64,000 bases of DNA, from the NCBI RefSeq assembly GCF_002575655.3, contig NC_053037.3, forward strand, positions 48,496,242-48,560,241. The letters are read 5' to 3'. Source of the DNA: Aegilops tauschii subsp. strangulata. Taxonomy: Eukaryota > Streptophyta > Magnoliopsida > Poales > Poaceae. The notes beneath the pieces were generated by a model. That model was not told where the DNA came from. It did no database searches and saw only the letters and a program-made list of their open reading frames with translations. Positions 1 to 10,990 of the stretch are shown one piece after another. Within the stretch, counting starts at the first letter, position 1; each line of letters starts with the position of its first letter. A program made the translations under genes and the position numbers.

Positions 1-335
1 TCTATGAGTGAGCGACCCTTGATAAACGCCGATTGATACGTGTCAATATCAATAAGTGGATGAGTGTTGTTAAAGACAATGTTTGTTCCTCTTCTTTGAA
101 ACGATTTTCATGAATCTCGAGATGATACTGATTGGCCTGAAATCCTCGACGGTGTTGGCATCTTTTTTCTTTGGGAGAAGAGTGATGGATGCCTGGGTTA
201 GCCTCCAAACATAAAGGCCATTGCTATGAAAGAGCTGCAAAAGAGAAAGCAGTTGCGGGTGGATGATGTCCCAGAAGGCTTGGATTGCACAGATTCTACC
301 ACAGGATGTTGAGATGCTCCCATTGCAACTCACTG
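1..335 (-). mobile_element. LINE reverse transcriptase fragment, cut by window edge
   Basis: Read on the minus strand, about 110 codons match the start of a plant LINE (L1-type) reverse transcriptase. The segment ASITLLPKKKDANTVEDFRP followed by ISIISRFMKI is the family's fingers region. After a frameshift near position 70 the reading continues as TYQSAFIKGRS, the next conserved block. The rest of the RT would lie left of the window. There is no intact frame, so this is a decayed piece, probably a nuclear LINE that entered mitochondrial-type DNA. The family is clear; the exact clade is not. Confidence 0.72.
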
Positions 336-3300
336 ATGGAGAAGAACTGGAGAGCTCAGCTAGAGCTGGAGGAGGTGGTAGTACTTGTTCCCTACTGGTA
401 CCAGTGGTGGCTTGATCACTTCAAATTGGAGGGACTAGTGGGCCAAATTCCCATACTGTAAAAAAGGTTTTCTTTTCTGATATATCGGAGGTTTTGTGTG
501 CAGAGGCCGCCAGGTTGAAGTTGGATGTTGCTTTTGTAGTTCCCAGTGAAGGATGATGCTGGGTCTATGATGCATTTTATTTGGATTTTGGCTGATAGTT
601 TTCGATGAAGCCACATATACTACTCTTGTCTGAGACCTGTTGGCTTCATCCAGAGGGAGATGTGTTCTAGGGTGCCAAAGTACTCTTCAGCTGAAGAACT
701 CTCTTTGGGACAAGGGCATCATCAAAGCAAAGAAATCAGAAGAAGAAGCAGTCAGTAATGCAATGCGAGACAAGTGTCATGTAGCAAGGTGCCCGGAATC
801 TATCGTATATCGTATATAGGGATTTTGGATTGCGATTTCGTTTTGGGGATCAGGCCGATTTGATGACAGGAATTTCCTTGTTTGTTGCAGCCTAAGATTG
901 GGATTGGCCTACTCTTCTTCTATAACCGGGATCTTACGACTCTCGTGCTTAATAAGTTGGCACCTCGCATCCTGTCAAAACCTAATCCTCTTATTCTCTA
1001 GCTAGAGTTGGGCTCCTTAAGAAGATATGATACTTCTACTTTTGACACCCTTTTTTTCCTATTTTTAAACTCCAATTGATAAAGCCACCTGGCGAGTAGG
1101 AATAGTTTCGAGTTTCTGGTCTGTTTTCTTTTGAGAATCAAACCTCTAATGGGTTTTTGCTACCAGGAGAAGGGAATGGCCATGTTGATGGGGTCTATCT
1201 AAATAGAGAGGAACCTACAGGGCTGATTACTCGATCACTCCATTGTGATGACAATCACACCCATATTCTTTATTATTTCTAAATATAGATAACTGCCATC
1301 TCCCGGCATAAGAAGGAGTGACCCTAACGACAGCCCCTATAATAGTAGACAACACGTTTTAAATCAGACTGGACTAAACGAAGAAAGATCTTTCCACACA
1401 AGAGTGGAAGGGATCCTTTAGAAATAGTTCTTAGCTCCAATCAAGCTTTCTCTGCTGTCTAGGATCGTTAGTGCTATAGTGGAGACACTTTTCTCAAATA
1501 AGAATGGTGGTCACATTCCCTTTCTGGTGGTAGTCATTGAGGATCTCAAAAACAGGGATCGCAAAAACGTGTCAATAATGACAACGCTGGGCGAAAAGGC
1601 TAAAGAAGAAAAACTTGTAGATTTGAATGCCACTTCCTTTGCTAAGATAGCTAGATTTGGATGTCCATTCCATAAGGTATAGCTGCATCTGACACTAAGT
1701 AGAAGTTACTAGCAGGATAGACAGGAAGCTCTGAAGGATGTACAATGCTTGGAGGGACAGAAGTTTCAAGAGAAATGGTCTCTTTTGATGGGCATTTGTA
1801 GATGATGGTTGATACTGCAAACAATGCCTTCTTGACAGCTCTAGCATCACCAGTTATCTATTAAGCATAAAGATACATTCAAGATAACAATTAGCGGAAT
1901 ATAAGAAACAAAGAATAGATATTGAATAAAGAAAAAAAAGAGCAGAGCCTCATAACCGTCCTAATAGAGATAATACCACGTTCGTCTTGTTCTTTACGCC
2001 GATCCAACTCGTGCTTTTTAGGATGGATTTCACACGGAATCAAGGGAGGTGCGGGATACGACCCATATCACATTCCTGTGCCATAGCTTGCAAAATCAAA
2101 TAAATCTATCGAAGCTAGGGTGCCAGGCCTATAAGAATCAGAAGAAAAATCCACACTAATGTAACCGTAAAGAAATGGCGGCTCTAACATAGATTTTTCT
2201 CAATATGTCATGTTGTTGAAAAATCCTATGGTAGCATGGGATGATCGGCACTTTAGTTTTAGTTATTGATTTTCGCATCACGCATTAACTAATATTTATG
2301 GGGCTGGAGACTTCGCTAAAGCATGCACATAAATAGATGAATGAGAGATTACAAGGCAAGGAGATACAGATCTGGGGGTTGACTCAGAACTTGTACATAG
2401 GTCAGCTCACTAATGCTTAATAACCAGTAAATAGTCAATCAAGAGATATGCACCAGTAAACAACATTATACTGAAATAGTGTATTAGGCGGCAAATGGCA
2501 CAGAAGAGTTTAGACGATAGATTCTCTACAACAGGTAGGGATCGGGGGTTATACGCTCTTTTCTATAAACAAAGTAGGCTTGTGATTGTCCGCATCCATC
2601 ACTCAATCATGCAATTCAAAGAAATGGTTTACTTATCTTCTTCTAAAGGATGGAATTGCTAGATTGTCAGTAATATCAATTGAGGAAGATGCTAGTCCCA
2701 CTTAAATTCGAAAAGAAGACCTCTATTGTGACAGAAGATTCCTCGCCCACAGCATCTCACTTATTGATTGTGACATAGCTCTCTATCTCCGCTCATAAGA
2801 AGATAGTGTTTCATTCACTCGCTCTAGAAACCATAGGAGCTACTATTCCCAAGTTTATTAAGAATGGGCACTCACTGGATTCAGGCTTCCACCGTTCTAG
2901 CTTCTCTTCGTAGTTCACTAGAATGTATCGAGCATGTTTATCCGGATCAGGAGGCTTTACATAAATTGCTATGATTGCCAAGTCGAAAAAGAACTGGGCG
3001 TGAAAGTGAAAGTGGAAAGAGAAGGGAGCGTGATTTGTTTCAAGAATTTGATGCCCTTGTTAAGGAAATCTAGTATAAAAGGAGAAATTGGGCCTATTTA
3101 TAACTTTTGGTACCTAACCACCTGAACTGGGAATAATGGCTAAAGATTGAAGGTTCTAAGCCATGTATCAGAGCCGGTTATTTGAGTATCGATGTTGTTG
3201 GAGTCTAGCTTCCAACCAATCCACTTCACTTCGGAGGACATAACAGCTTAAGAAGAAATCGAGATCAGGCCCGTGGAAAGCACACACACACGCCTGGGGA

Positions 3301-5040
3301 ATGAATCCACTTTTTCATTCTCAATACTAGGGGGGCTTCTCCGATCGATTGCTTTCACTGTTATTCCCCAGATTGGCGAAATGACCTTTCGTCTTGCTTC
3401 CGTAAAATAATAAAATGTGCTTTCGCCAGAAGAAGAAAAAAGAAGATAGCTCAGTAAATGGCATTCAAGTAAAGTCGAGAAAGAGGCCTTGCTTTCGCAC
3501 AGGAAGGAAAGAATTGACTCGGGTAAGTAAGCCCTATTGGGGGATTAAGGGCTCGAGTACGATTAGAGCGCCTTTTTTTCTACTGCGCAGGCTGACCATT
3601 TTAAATAGGGGGAAACAGGAGACTGTAGAAGATGAATATGGCTAGTCTACTGCTACTATTTGATTGGAAATCCTTAGACTATAGGGATGAAGCAAAGGAG
3701 CATAACCTACCTGCAACTATGCTTTAAAGCAAAGAAATCTATCGAAATTCTCATTCCAGTCTGAGGGGATATCTGAAGCTACCGATCCGGGATCTCACTC
3801 AAATCCAAACCTAGCACTTTTGTATTTATTGCTTCTCCTTTTAGAAGGTCCGTAGCCGAGTAGAAGAGAAGAAAAGAGATTTCCTTATCTGCATGCCAGC
3901 TTTCATTCCTACTTTTGATGAAAGAAAGGTCAGTTGCTGCCGAAAAGTCGACTAAACTTTCACAACTGTCACCTATCTTTAAGCACCTTCTAGGCCGCTT
4001 CCCAACCTAATGCATTCAAGTCTGCCTTCGGTACTGGTACTTCGGAATCAAGGGCCCAACAAGCGATATCAGGAGTCTTTGGCCGAAGAACTCACGGATA
4101 AGAAGGTTATTCCATAACTATATAAAATCCATAGTCACGCTCAGCATGCGAAAGCTTGTAAAAATGACATCCCCTGCGAAAACCAATAGGATTTGTTGGG
4201 CCATCGAACACTAGTTTCTGGTTTCTCAAGACCTTGAGGCAAGGGCAGTTACGCAACATTTTCTCAATATTGAATGTGCATTTTTCCCGCATTTTTTCGA
4301 TTCCACTTCTGTATCAGAAATTAGTGTCAAGGGATGGAGTTCCTGTTTCGTTAACTAAGTCTCGCGTTGTTTGCTTGAGGAAGGGACGGCCGTAGCTAAA
4401 TTTCCATTGCTAATCTTACATGTTCCCACGAACAATAAAGAAAAGAAGAAAAGGCTATTCCTTAGACACAGAGGTGGGATTAAGGCGTCATGCGGAACTC
4501 CAACAACATAGACCAGATGACTTATTTATTGAAAATAAGTTTAGGAGCCTGATCTTGGAGCTGAGCAAGCATGGGCGCAATCCACATCGAGTGGAACTAC
4601 TATAACTATATCTGTGGAAGGAAGGTGGAACCTTCACCGAATCATAGTTAGGTGGCACCCATTCCGTAGTGGGCCGACGTCACACTACCGCTTCAATAGC
4701 TAGCGGGTAATAATAAGAAAGTGAATCATCAACCACTCATTTAGAAGCCGCTCATGCAACAACGTTTAAGTAAATCCTTCCGCCCTTATTTTCTTTAGTC
4801 TAGTTGTTGGAGGAAATGCGCCTTGAACCATTACGTATACTAGTTGAGCTTTGTCCCTAATCATGACTAGTTGTTATTAGTTTCGATCAAATTTCCCCCC
4901 AGCCGGCAATGCCTCAGCTTCTCAAAATCTAGGAAGCTCTGAAAAAAAGTCATCATTATGAAAAGATACTAGCGCTACTAATAAGGGAAGCTACTTTTTT
5001 CTAAGAAAGGAATAAAGCAGAAAACTAAAGAAAGAGATCT
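336..5040. other. Gene-poor mitochondrial-type spacer
   Basis: I recognise no gene, RNA or named repeat in this 4.7 kb. Open frames are short (up to 76 codons, e.g. 1479-1682 and 3415-3645 plus, 4107-4292 minus) and show no family motif. Base composition and texture (even A/T and G/C mix, many AAG/GAAAG runs) are like the spacers between the mitochondrial genes further right. Confidence 0.4.
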
Positions 5041-6129
5041 TAAGTGGGTCCCGCGAGTAGTTTGTCTTGTTTCAGTCCGTACAAGAAGATACTTTCAGGG
5101 TTGCCCAAGAAGGGATGGGCCTATCCATTGGTGGTACTAGTTCCGCGGGAGGGGCAGGATTTCGGTGCCGTCAGCATGGGTCCGGCTATCAATCACAAGG
5201 GTCTAGATACGGGTCTCGAACAGAAAAGTATGCTACATATTGCTCTGCTCCAGTTCCCTCTGCTTACACCTGGTCAATTCGTTGATCGCCCCTTTTATTT
5301 CTGATTTTCAAAAGGGCCCCGCTCTCGTGTCTGCTGACGAAGCCTTTATCTCTGTCTCTGTTATCCTCGTACCTGTTGATCTCTTCGACTGATAGAGTCT
5401 ATGCTATTGGTGAAGCTGGTTCTACCTCAACAACAGGATCTGCAAATGGATTTTCAACTAACAGCCTCTGCTTCAATTTGTGATGAAAGGTCGACTAGTT
5501 TTCACCGAATCTTCAATTACGCACCGGTAACTTTTTTCCATTTCCGAGGTCCAGAGGGGAAGACGAAGTACAGCCTAGTTCAGAGAGTCACGATTGAATC
5601 CAGGTTAATTCAGCAGCAGCTAGAGCAATACTCCGATATTGATTTGATTCTCCGCTACCCACCAAGGTAGAAGACTACTTGATCCGCAAAAGAAGTATGC
5701 TTTATTTGCTTATAGAACAAAAGTATACGCTTTTTCAGGGAAAGATAGATGGAATAGGGCATTCAGCAGTTTGAAGAGGTAGCCTTTTTCAGTAGCAGTC
5801 TTGTAAGCAAGCGCCGTACGTTCAATCTATACTAGCGAGAGTCTTTCCTCTTATAAAGCCTGAGCGTGTTGCATGACTTAATGCCAGCACTTTATCATAC
5901 ATCTTCTGTAGAACCAATAAATATAAGGGATATGTGTTAGCACATCTTGTTCGTGCTCTGCACCATGTTTTTCCTGTATACCGGCAGCTAGCATCCCATC
6001 AGTAACCTACGGGCGAGATTTCTTGAGGGGGGCTGGCCATGGTTTTTAACCCACCCTTTCATTCACTTAAGACCCAAAGCAGAAAAGGTTTGAAATCCAT
6101 ATACTGGAATTTGGTTCCACCGAAGTACA
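5041..6129. other. Spacer with unassigned overlapping ORFs
   Basis: Open frames at 5044-5304, 5067-5285 and 5401-5670 (plus) run close together, which hints at a decayed coding sequence. The frame at 5067 is rich in Gly, Ser, Gln and Arg, as retroelement gag tails can be, and a gypsy RT piece lies just downstream. No diagnostic zinc knuckle or other motif is visible, so I do not assign a function. Confidence 0.25.
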
Positions 6130-6420
6130 AGGACTAAACTGGTCGACTCCATCGCAGGGTGCGAGATGTTGAGCTTCCCGACGCCTACTCTGGGTATCAG
6201 CAAGTCTATATGGCTGAGGAAGACAAAGAAAAAACTAGTTTTATCGCCCCTTCCTTCTGCTACAAGCGGATGCCCTTCGGTTTGATAAATGTCGGCGCCA
6301 CATTTAAGCGCCTAATGAGCCTCATCCTCAGGTCTCAGTTGGGTCGTGATGCAGAAGTGTACGTTGACGACGCCGTCATCAAAAGCCGCTTGGCAGGGAC
6401 TCACCCCAAAAACACCTCTT
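6130..6420 (+). mobile_element. Ty3/gypsy reverse transcriptase fragment
   Basis: The plus-strand frame starting at 6159 carries the central RT block of a plant Ty3/gypsy element: DAYSGYQQVYMAEEDKEKTS, then YKRMPFGLINVGATFKRLM, then the catalytic YVDD at 6360-6371. About 80 codons are preserved. The reading loses similarity after the YVDD box and the upstream RT start is missing, so this is a pseudogene fragment. The wording is closest to Athila/Tat-type gypsy elements from memory of the family; that sub-assignment is inference. Confidence 0.82.
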
Positions 6421-8390
6421 TTTTTGCATCTGCTAAGCAGAACCAATTACCAGATCCTACTTCTAAGCTCTATGCTCTACTTCGGCCTTGCTCTCACTTA
6501 TGGGTAGGAAGGACAATAAGCAGGAATTCATGTTGGCTAACTATTCTATCCAGGCGGAAGTTGTTTTCATAGGAAAGACGGAAGGTTTTGCGCGTTGGTT
6601 GTATCGAATTTCCCTTTCTAATAGCATACACAAATAGATAAGAAAGTTACGACGATGATAAGGTAAATGAAAACCTTTGATTTACCTTACCATCAGTTCT
6701 GTCTTATCTCTGTGCCTCCTCTAGCCATTTCATAATTGGATATCGTCATTCAAATCTGTTATGACAACTGTTTGGTAAGCACGGATTCGAATCAAACAAT
6801 AAATACCAACTCTAAGTGTGATGGATAGTACCTGGTGCCTAATTTCATGGTATCTTTCTTGGCACCTACCACAGGAAAACCCCTCCTTCTTTTGGGAGGA
6901 AATCAAATGAGTAAAGGTGTCTGCCGACTGCCCTCAAGGAACCACTCACTACTCAACTTGAAACCACGGACCTACCTCCTGCTTTTGACTTTCTTCTTTG
7001 TCCCAATTCATATCGAGCATGTATTTCTCCATCTATAGATAGAGACAATATAGGATAGGGGCGCTCAAAGCAAATAGGATTCTGTATCTAATACCAATAA
7101 GTACTAACCGCATTCAAGATTGACTTGACCTCTTATTTTGGATAGGCAGAAATGCTTACGCCCTAGGGGTTTAAAGGGCCCACTCCCTTTGGTTGACTCA
7201 TCAGGCTCACCACCTTTTGGAGCTCATCCAACAGTCAGTCTACTTAATCATAATCATAATCAATCCGTTGCTATTGCTATCTATCGCCATACCCACAAGA
7301 GGGTAATTTATCCAACTCCCCGTGTGAAAGCAAGTCCCGCGTCAGCAGTCATTCGAGTTGTTCCTTGAGAGCAGGCTTATGGCATTCCAGGTAAACATAA
7401 CAATATGAGAGAGAACTCCGTTCGGCTTATAAGTACTCGATTGAACCAATTGTTTTTTCATTTCCCAGTAGGTCACCTTGGGCCAGCTGCTGACTTTCTA
7501 GAAAGAGACAAGGAAGTCAATTCAACATAAGGGAAGAAAGCATATTTTAGGTTTACTCCTTCCATGTCTAGTAGGAGTAGGTGCTTCTTATTGCCTTTTG
7601 AGTAGTAGTTGTATACATTCCTCACTCAGTCTAATTAATTATCTTTCTCCCTACCCAAATACCAAGGGAGGTTTATGAGTCGTATCCTCCTTACGAGATA
7701 GCGGAAGTAGCATTAGCGGGAAAAGTAAGCTCCTTTTCAAGCCTTCTCTTTCGTAACCTTTGATTAGTTCCTTAGATGCCCTTAGCAAGAATGATGCAGG
7801 AGCAAGAAAGTCTATTTCCTCCGCCTTTCAAGAATCTCGCTATTCAAATAGCACAGTATAAAATGCAATCCATAAGTCATGCTGGTCAATCAATGACAAT
7901 GATAAGCTCTATAAAAAAAGAGTCTATTGCTCTTCGACACGTTTTATATCTACTTCAGTCATGCTTTATTGGAGTTATCTGACGCCAAGGAGGAAGTCAT
8001 GGAGATTAGGATCCTAGCCTTGTTCCGTTTGAAGTTCCTAAGAGAGGTTACAAAAGAAAGGGATGCTCAAACCAAGGATTTGGAGTCTTATTAGTGCATC
8101 AATCTACAGAAAGGTAGGGAGGCATACCTGTGTGAAAATGGAGTGTAAAGAATATTCTAGATATTTCACTTCGAATTTCTTCCTCTTAAAAGAGTCAAGT
8201 CCGCAGGGTTCCCTAAATTCCCCAGGAATCAAGTGGGACCGGGAGATCGTTGTTCATTCGGTGGTTGGCCCTCCCCCTAATAAGTACCTACCAAGAATTG
8301 GGCCAGTTAGTTCAAGCGGTACCGAATCACAAAGAACAGTTGAGTTTTCTAATTCATCTATTATTCTATTTTTTGCATTTCTAGAATAGC
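6421..8390. other. Gene-poor mitochondrial-type spacer with one hairpin
   Basis: No gene is recognised. A perfect 10-bp stem (TAAGGTAAAT at 6659-6668 paired with 6680-6689) encloses an 11-nt loop and could fold in RNA. ORFs 7138-7368 and 8063-8389 (plus, 75 and 108 codons) have no motif I recognise; the second runs up to the transposase scrap at 8391. Confidence 0.35.
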
Positions 8391-8600
8391 GTTGGAGCCG
8401 GGACACACATTTCTGCCCGAGTTCCAACAGCAAACCAAATACGTTATCGTGGAAAACGAGTTTCGCCAACACAGAAGAGTTTGTGTGCTTTTTATTTTCA
8501 CATGAGTTTCACATATGTGATGGTTGGTTGGGAGGGTACGGCAAATGACTCTAGAATCTTTCTGGATACAACCACTGAACCGGAAAATGGCCACTATCGT
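8391..8600 (+). mobile_element. PIF/Harbinger-like transposase fragment
   Basis: An uninterrupted plus-strand frame of about 70 codons resembles the DDE core of plant PIF/Harbinger (HARBI1-like, DDE_Tnp_4) transposases. It shows GAGTHISARVP where the family has the motif AIDGTHI, followed about 28 residues later by FTYVMVGWEGTANDSRIF, where the family reads FTYVLAGWEGSAHDSR. The first catalytic Asp (in DGTH) appears replaced by Ala, while the second Asp (in NDSR) is kept. The third acidic residue and the DNA-binding part are absent. It is a short inactive remnant embedded in mitochondrial-type DNA. Assignment rests on these two motifs and their spacing. Confidence 0.65.
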
Positions 8601-9069
8601 CACCGAGAAAATACTATCTTGTGGACTCAGGCTCTACGTTTATGCCTTAAGGTCTTTCTCCTTACCGTGGGGAGCGGTACCACTTGCGTGATTCTAGAGA
8701 AGAAGGCAGTGTCCCGACCACAAGGCGGTTAAATTCCACTGGTGCTTGCTAGCCAGTCAAGAACGACTCGAAGACCGTGGGAAGGTCTTCACGCTACGCC
8801 GAAGACGACGATGGCTCCATACCGGGTGGTAATACACAGGTATAGGATTTCCTGTAATGATGTGAAACTGTATATTTCAGAGAAATAGCTCAGTTCGAGA
8901 GGAAGGCGGAAACAGTTCCGGTTTTATTAACCTAATTCCTATTCATTTACCGGTAAAGGAAGGAATTCTTATCAATTTCTCGAGGCAATTATACTCATAT
9001 CGACAATATGAACTGCATGAGAATTAGCATATAGAAAGAAAGCTTTACCGAATACAGGTCTAGTAGGTA
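8601..9069. other. Spacer upstream of rpl2 remnant
   Basis: No gene recognised. The transposase frame stays open to 8732 but loses similarity. The lack of rpl2 exon 1 or intron sequence here indicates that the ribosomal gene is truncated on its 5' side. Confidence 0.35.
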
Positions 9070-9263
9070 TAGAGCCGTAAGCGTGGTGGGGGTGCCGGTG
9101 CTTAGGCAGATGCCCCATTGTTCATGATGTTGCAATGAATCCAGTGGATCATCCTCATGGAGGAGGTGAGGGGCGCACGAAAGGAGGTAGCACTTCGGTG
9201 TCACCTTGGGGAAAGCTCACCAAAGCAGGATTTCGGGCAGTAGTAGGGGTGGTGAAACTTTAG
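9070..9263 (+). pseudogene. rpl2: Mitochondrial rpl2 3'-end pseudogene
   Basis: The plus frame ending at TAG 9261-9263 encodes the C-terminal hallmark of ribosomal protein L2: [20 protein letters not shown] followed by a [11 protein letters not shown] stretch. Upstream, [11 protein letters not shown] corresponds to the family's WLGRRPIVRGV, with Arg-to-Cys type changes. An in-frame stop lies at 9078-9080, and only about 60 codons of an L2 protein (normally 300 or more residues in plant mitochondria) remain. The 5' part, including the usual intron, is missing. Mitochondrial rpl2 is truncated or lost in several grasses, where a nuclear copy takes over, so a dead remnant is expected. Confidence 0.85.
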
Positions 9264-9435
9264 ATGTCAAATGCCACCAATTTTTCTGCTCAAGTTAGAA
9301 CGTAGTTTTTCGAAGTGAATTGGCCAGTTCCTTTTAAAAGGAGACTAGTTTATTTTTATAAGCGATTGGCTTCACTTTAGATTTGTTATCGTAATTTCTC
9401 TTTTATTTATGGGTTGTTATTTATTATTTTGATTT

Positions 9436-9759
9436 TTGATAAACGAAACGAATCCAAGCCCGACAAGTAGAATTCCATACGGTACCTTTGGGGTTTTCTT
9501 TTTCCTTCTGGATGACGACGTCACCGCGTCTCCTTATTGTTATTGCGATGGTGACGAGGAACAAAGGGCCGGGGAGATCATCGAAATTACCTCTAGCCCG
9601 GAGCCAGAGGGGGTCGTCGACACAACGCCAACCCTGGTGGTGGGGCACTTCGAAGGTCTGGAGACCCTCCTTGAGATTCCCCCTTTACCGGAAACGCCAC
9701 CCGCAGGTCCTTCCTTAGCTCCAGAAGAAAGGGAGCAAGCCCCCTGGCCTAAACCTTGA
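9436..9759 (+). CDS. Unidentified acidic, proline-rich mitochondrial ORF (5' part)
   Basis: This frame of 107 codons is open from just after a stop at 9430-9432. It has no ATG near its start; an ACG at 9448-9450 could become AUG only by C-to-U editing. The protein begins with a hydrophobic run (FGVFFFLL), then turns strongly acidic and proline-rich (EIIEITSSPEPEG, PPLPETPPAGP). It overlaps an open frame in the next phase that continues to 10207, so the two may be one ORF split by a frameshift near 9720-9759. I do not recognise the family. It lies between the rpl2 remnant and nad1 exon d. Confidence 0.35.
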   Translation: MINETNPSPTSRIPYGTFGVFFFLLDDDVTASPYCYCDGDEEQRAGEIIEITSSPEPEGVVDTTPTLVVGHFEGLETLLEIPPLPETPPAGPSLAPEEREQAPWPKP

Positions 9760-10207
9760 TCCATCCCAGAGTAGCCGCCGGCTGGACGGCGGCGAACGGG
9801 GGGCAAACTCCTCAAAACGAAGTTCTACTTTGTCTTTGGAAGAATTGGAAGAATCGGACTCTAAGTTTAAAGTAGGAATAGAGTCTTTAGAGGCTCGCTT
9901 AGAAGGAATAAAGAGAAAAAAGCAACTGCAAGCGTTCGGGGCTTCTCCTTTTGAGACCGCGAAAGCAGAGCTGGTTACGTCCATTGGGGAAAATTCCCAG
10001 TTTCGTGTGGGACTGCTTTTGTCTCTGGATGTCAAATGCCCCTTGACGGGCAAACGGGAGGCTCTCAAAAAGACGATAGAGGCCATCTTGAAATGCCAAG
10101 GGAAGCCCACAGACTCCCTAGCGTCTCTACTCGACCTAAAATGCGATCTCGAGGACCCCGAAAAACTCGAGACCGCTCTCCATCCATATTTAGGACGGTT
10201 AGGGTGA
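9719..10207 (+). CDS. Unidentified ORF, possible 3' continuation of 9436-9759
   Basis: This frame is free of stops from 9719 to the TGA at 10205-10207 (162 codons); the first alternative start is TTG at 9830. The product is hydrophilic with a charged, helix-prone middle (SLEELEESDSKFKVGIESLE, then LEGIKRKKQLQ). It contains two related short segments, SLDVKCPLTGKREALKKTIE and LLDLKCDLEDPEKLETALH, that suggest an internal repeat. No known mitochondrial gene is recognised. Its end lies about 160 bp before nad1 exon d, so part of it may overlap the upstream half-intron. Confidence 0.35.
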   Translation, partial: LQKKGSKPPGLNLDPSQSSRRLDGGERGANSSKRSSTLSLEELEESDSKFKVGIESLEARLEGIKRKKQLQAFGASPFETAKAELVTSIGENSQFRVGLLLSLDVKCPLTGKREALKKTIEAILKCQGKPTDSLASLLDLKCDLEDPEKLETALHPYLGRLG

Positions 10208-10363
10208 TTTTTTAAGAAATAAAAACCTTATGTCGATTTATCCACACTTCCATGAATTCTAGAGGAAAGCTAACTGCTTGCTGGCTGGGAGCTGTATGAG
10301 CGGTAACGTCCACGTACGGCTCCGTGAGAAGGTGGACGGAAATGGCCTTGTTGTACCTCACTC
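10208..10363 (+). other. nad1: 3' half of trans-splicing group II intron (nad1 intron 3), domains V-VI
   Basis: A 34-nt hairpin at 10289-10322 (GAGCTGTATGAG...CACGTACGGCTC) has the form of group II domain V: the AGC triad near the base, a short tetraloop and a bulge. Domain VI must lie between it and the exon d start. Because no nad1 exon c precedes it, this is the separate 3' half of the trans-spliced intron known for plant nad1. The left limit of the intron half is not visible. Confidence 0.7.
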
Positions 10364-10422
10364 CCGTCTTCAATGGGGTCTGCTCTTTTTTTAGGAGAGT
10401 ATGCCAATATGATCTTAATGAG
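10364..10422 (+). CDS. nad1: nad1 exon d (complex I subunit 1, trans-spliced internal exon)
   Basis: The segment encodes SMGSALFLGEYANMILM plus the first two bases of the next codon, and then meets GTGCGG at 10423, a canonical group II 5' end. This is the short fourth exon of plant mitochondrial nad1, the membrane subunit of NADH dehydrogenase at the quinone/proton arm junction. Domain V of the preceding half-intron is 40 bp upstream. From memory the exon is 59 nt and reads ALFFLGEY; here a T-run is three bases shorter, giving ALFLGEY, so the true exon may be 56 nt starting at 10367. The other nad1 exons are not in the window, as expected for a gene in pieces. Confidence 0.85.
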
Positions 10423-10990
10423 GTGCGGGGCTTTGCATCTGACATTCGTTGGGCTTTCCTCTGCGGGAGCCTGCGTCCCGGCCTTTTTGTGCAATAAACC
10501 CCTCCGGCCGAAGACTAGTGATAGGTGGTCCCGCGGAGCTTTCGGAGAAGGGTAGCCTAGTGTGTAAGCACAGCAATGAACCGCGGCGAATCCTCAGACG
10601 ACCCTTCTAAGATAAGGGGGGAGATCCTCAGTAGTGGTGACCCTTTGACTCTTCCACTGACTTATATATGTACTGAATGCTCATACGGGAAAGTGAACTC
10701 CTGGGCATGGAACCAGGGGGGTTGCTCCGAGAAAAAATCATTTCTTTCTCATCCACTCTAGGGGGTGCGGACACACCTGCGCGGATTACAGGTGACGGTT
10801 ACAAGAATGGCGGGGAAGTGAAGAGTACCTGACGACATTCAGGGATGAATGTAGACCCATCGGGTGGGGATAATCATTCCGGTCCTGGGAGAGGTGGCGA
10901 CACCAGTCTGAGCTGAGGGAAGCCAGCCAATTGAGTCACTGAAACGACCGCAGGAGGCGCACCCTAAGCCCAGCTTCTCGGAGCTGCTAT
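10423..10990 (+). other. nad1: 5' half of trans-splicing group II intron (nad1 intron 4)
   Basis: The intron starts GTGCGG and contains domain I blocks that also occur in nad4 intron 1. The stretch 10489-10560 (AATAAACCCC, GCGGAGCTTTCGG, TAAGCACAGCA) parallels 21922-22024. The stretch 10757-10900 (GCGGACACACCTGCGCG, GGTGGGGATAATCATTCCGG) parallels 22203-22340. No matR frame follows, so the matR-bearing 3' half lies elsewhere, as in wheat-type nad1 where exons d and e are trans-spliced. The right end is uncertain. Confidence 0.6.

Noticed and set aside
9540..10110. Minus-strand frames (91 and 131 codons)
   Set aside because: Shadows of the plus-strand acidic ORF pair.
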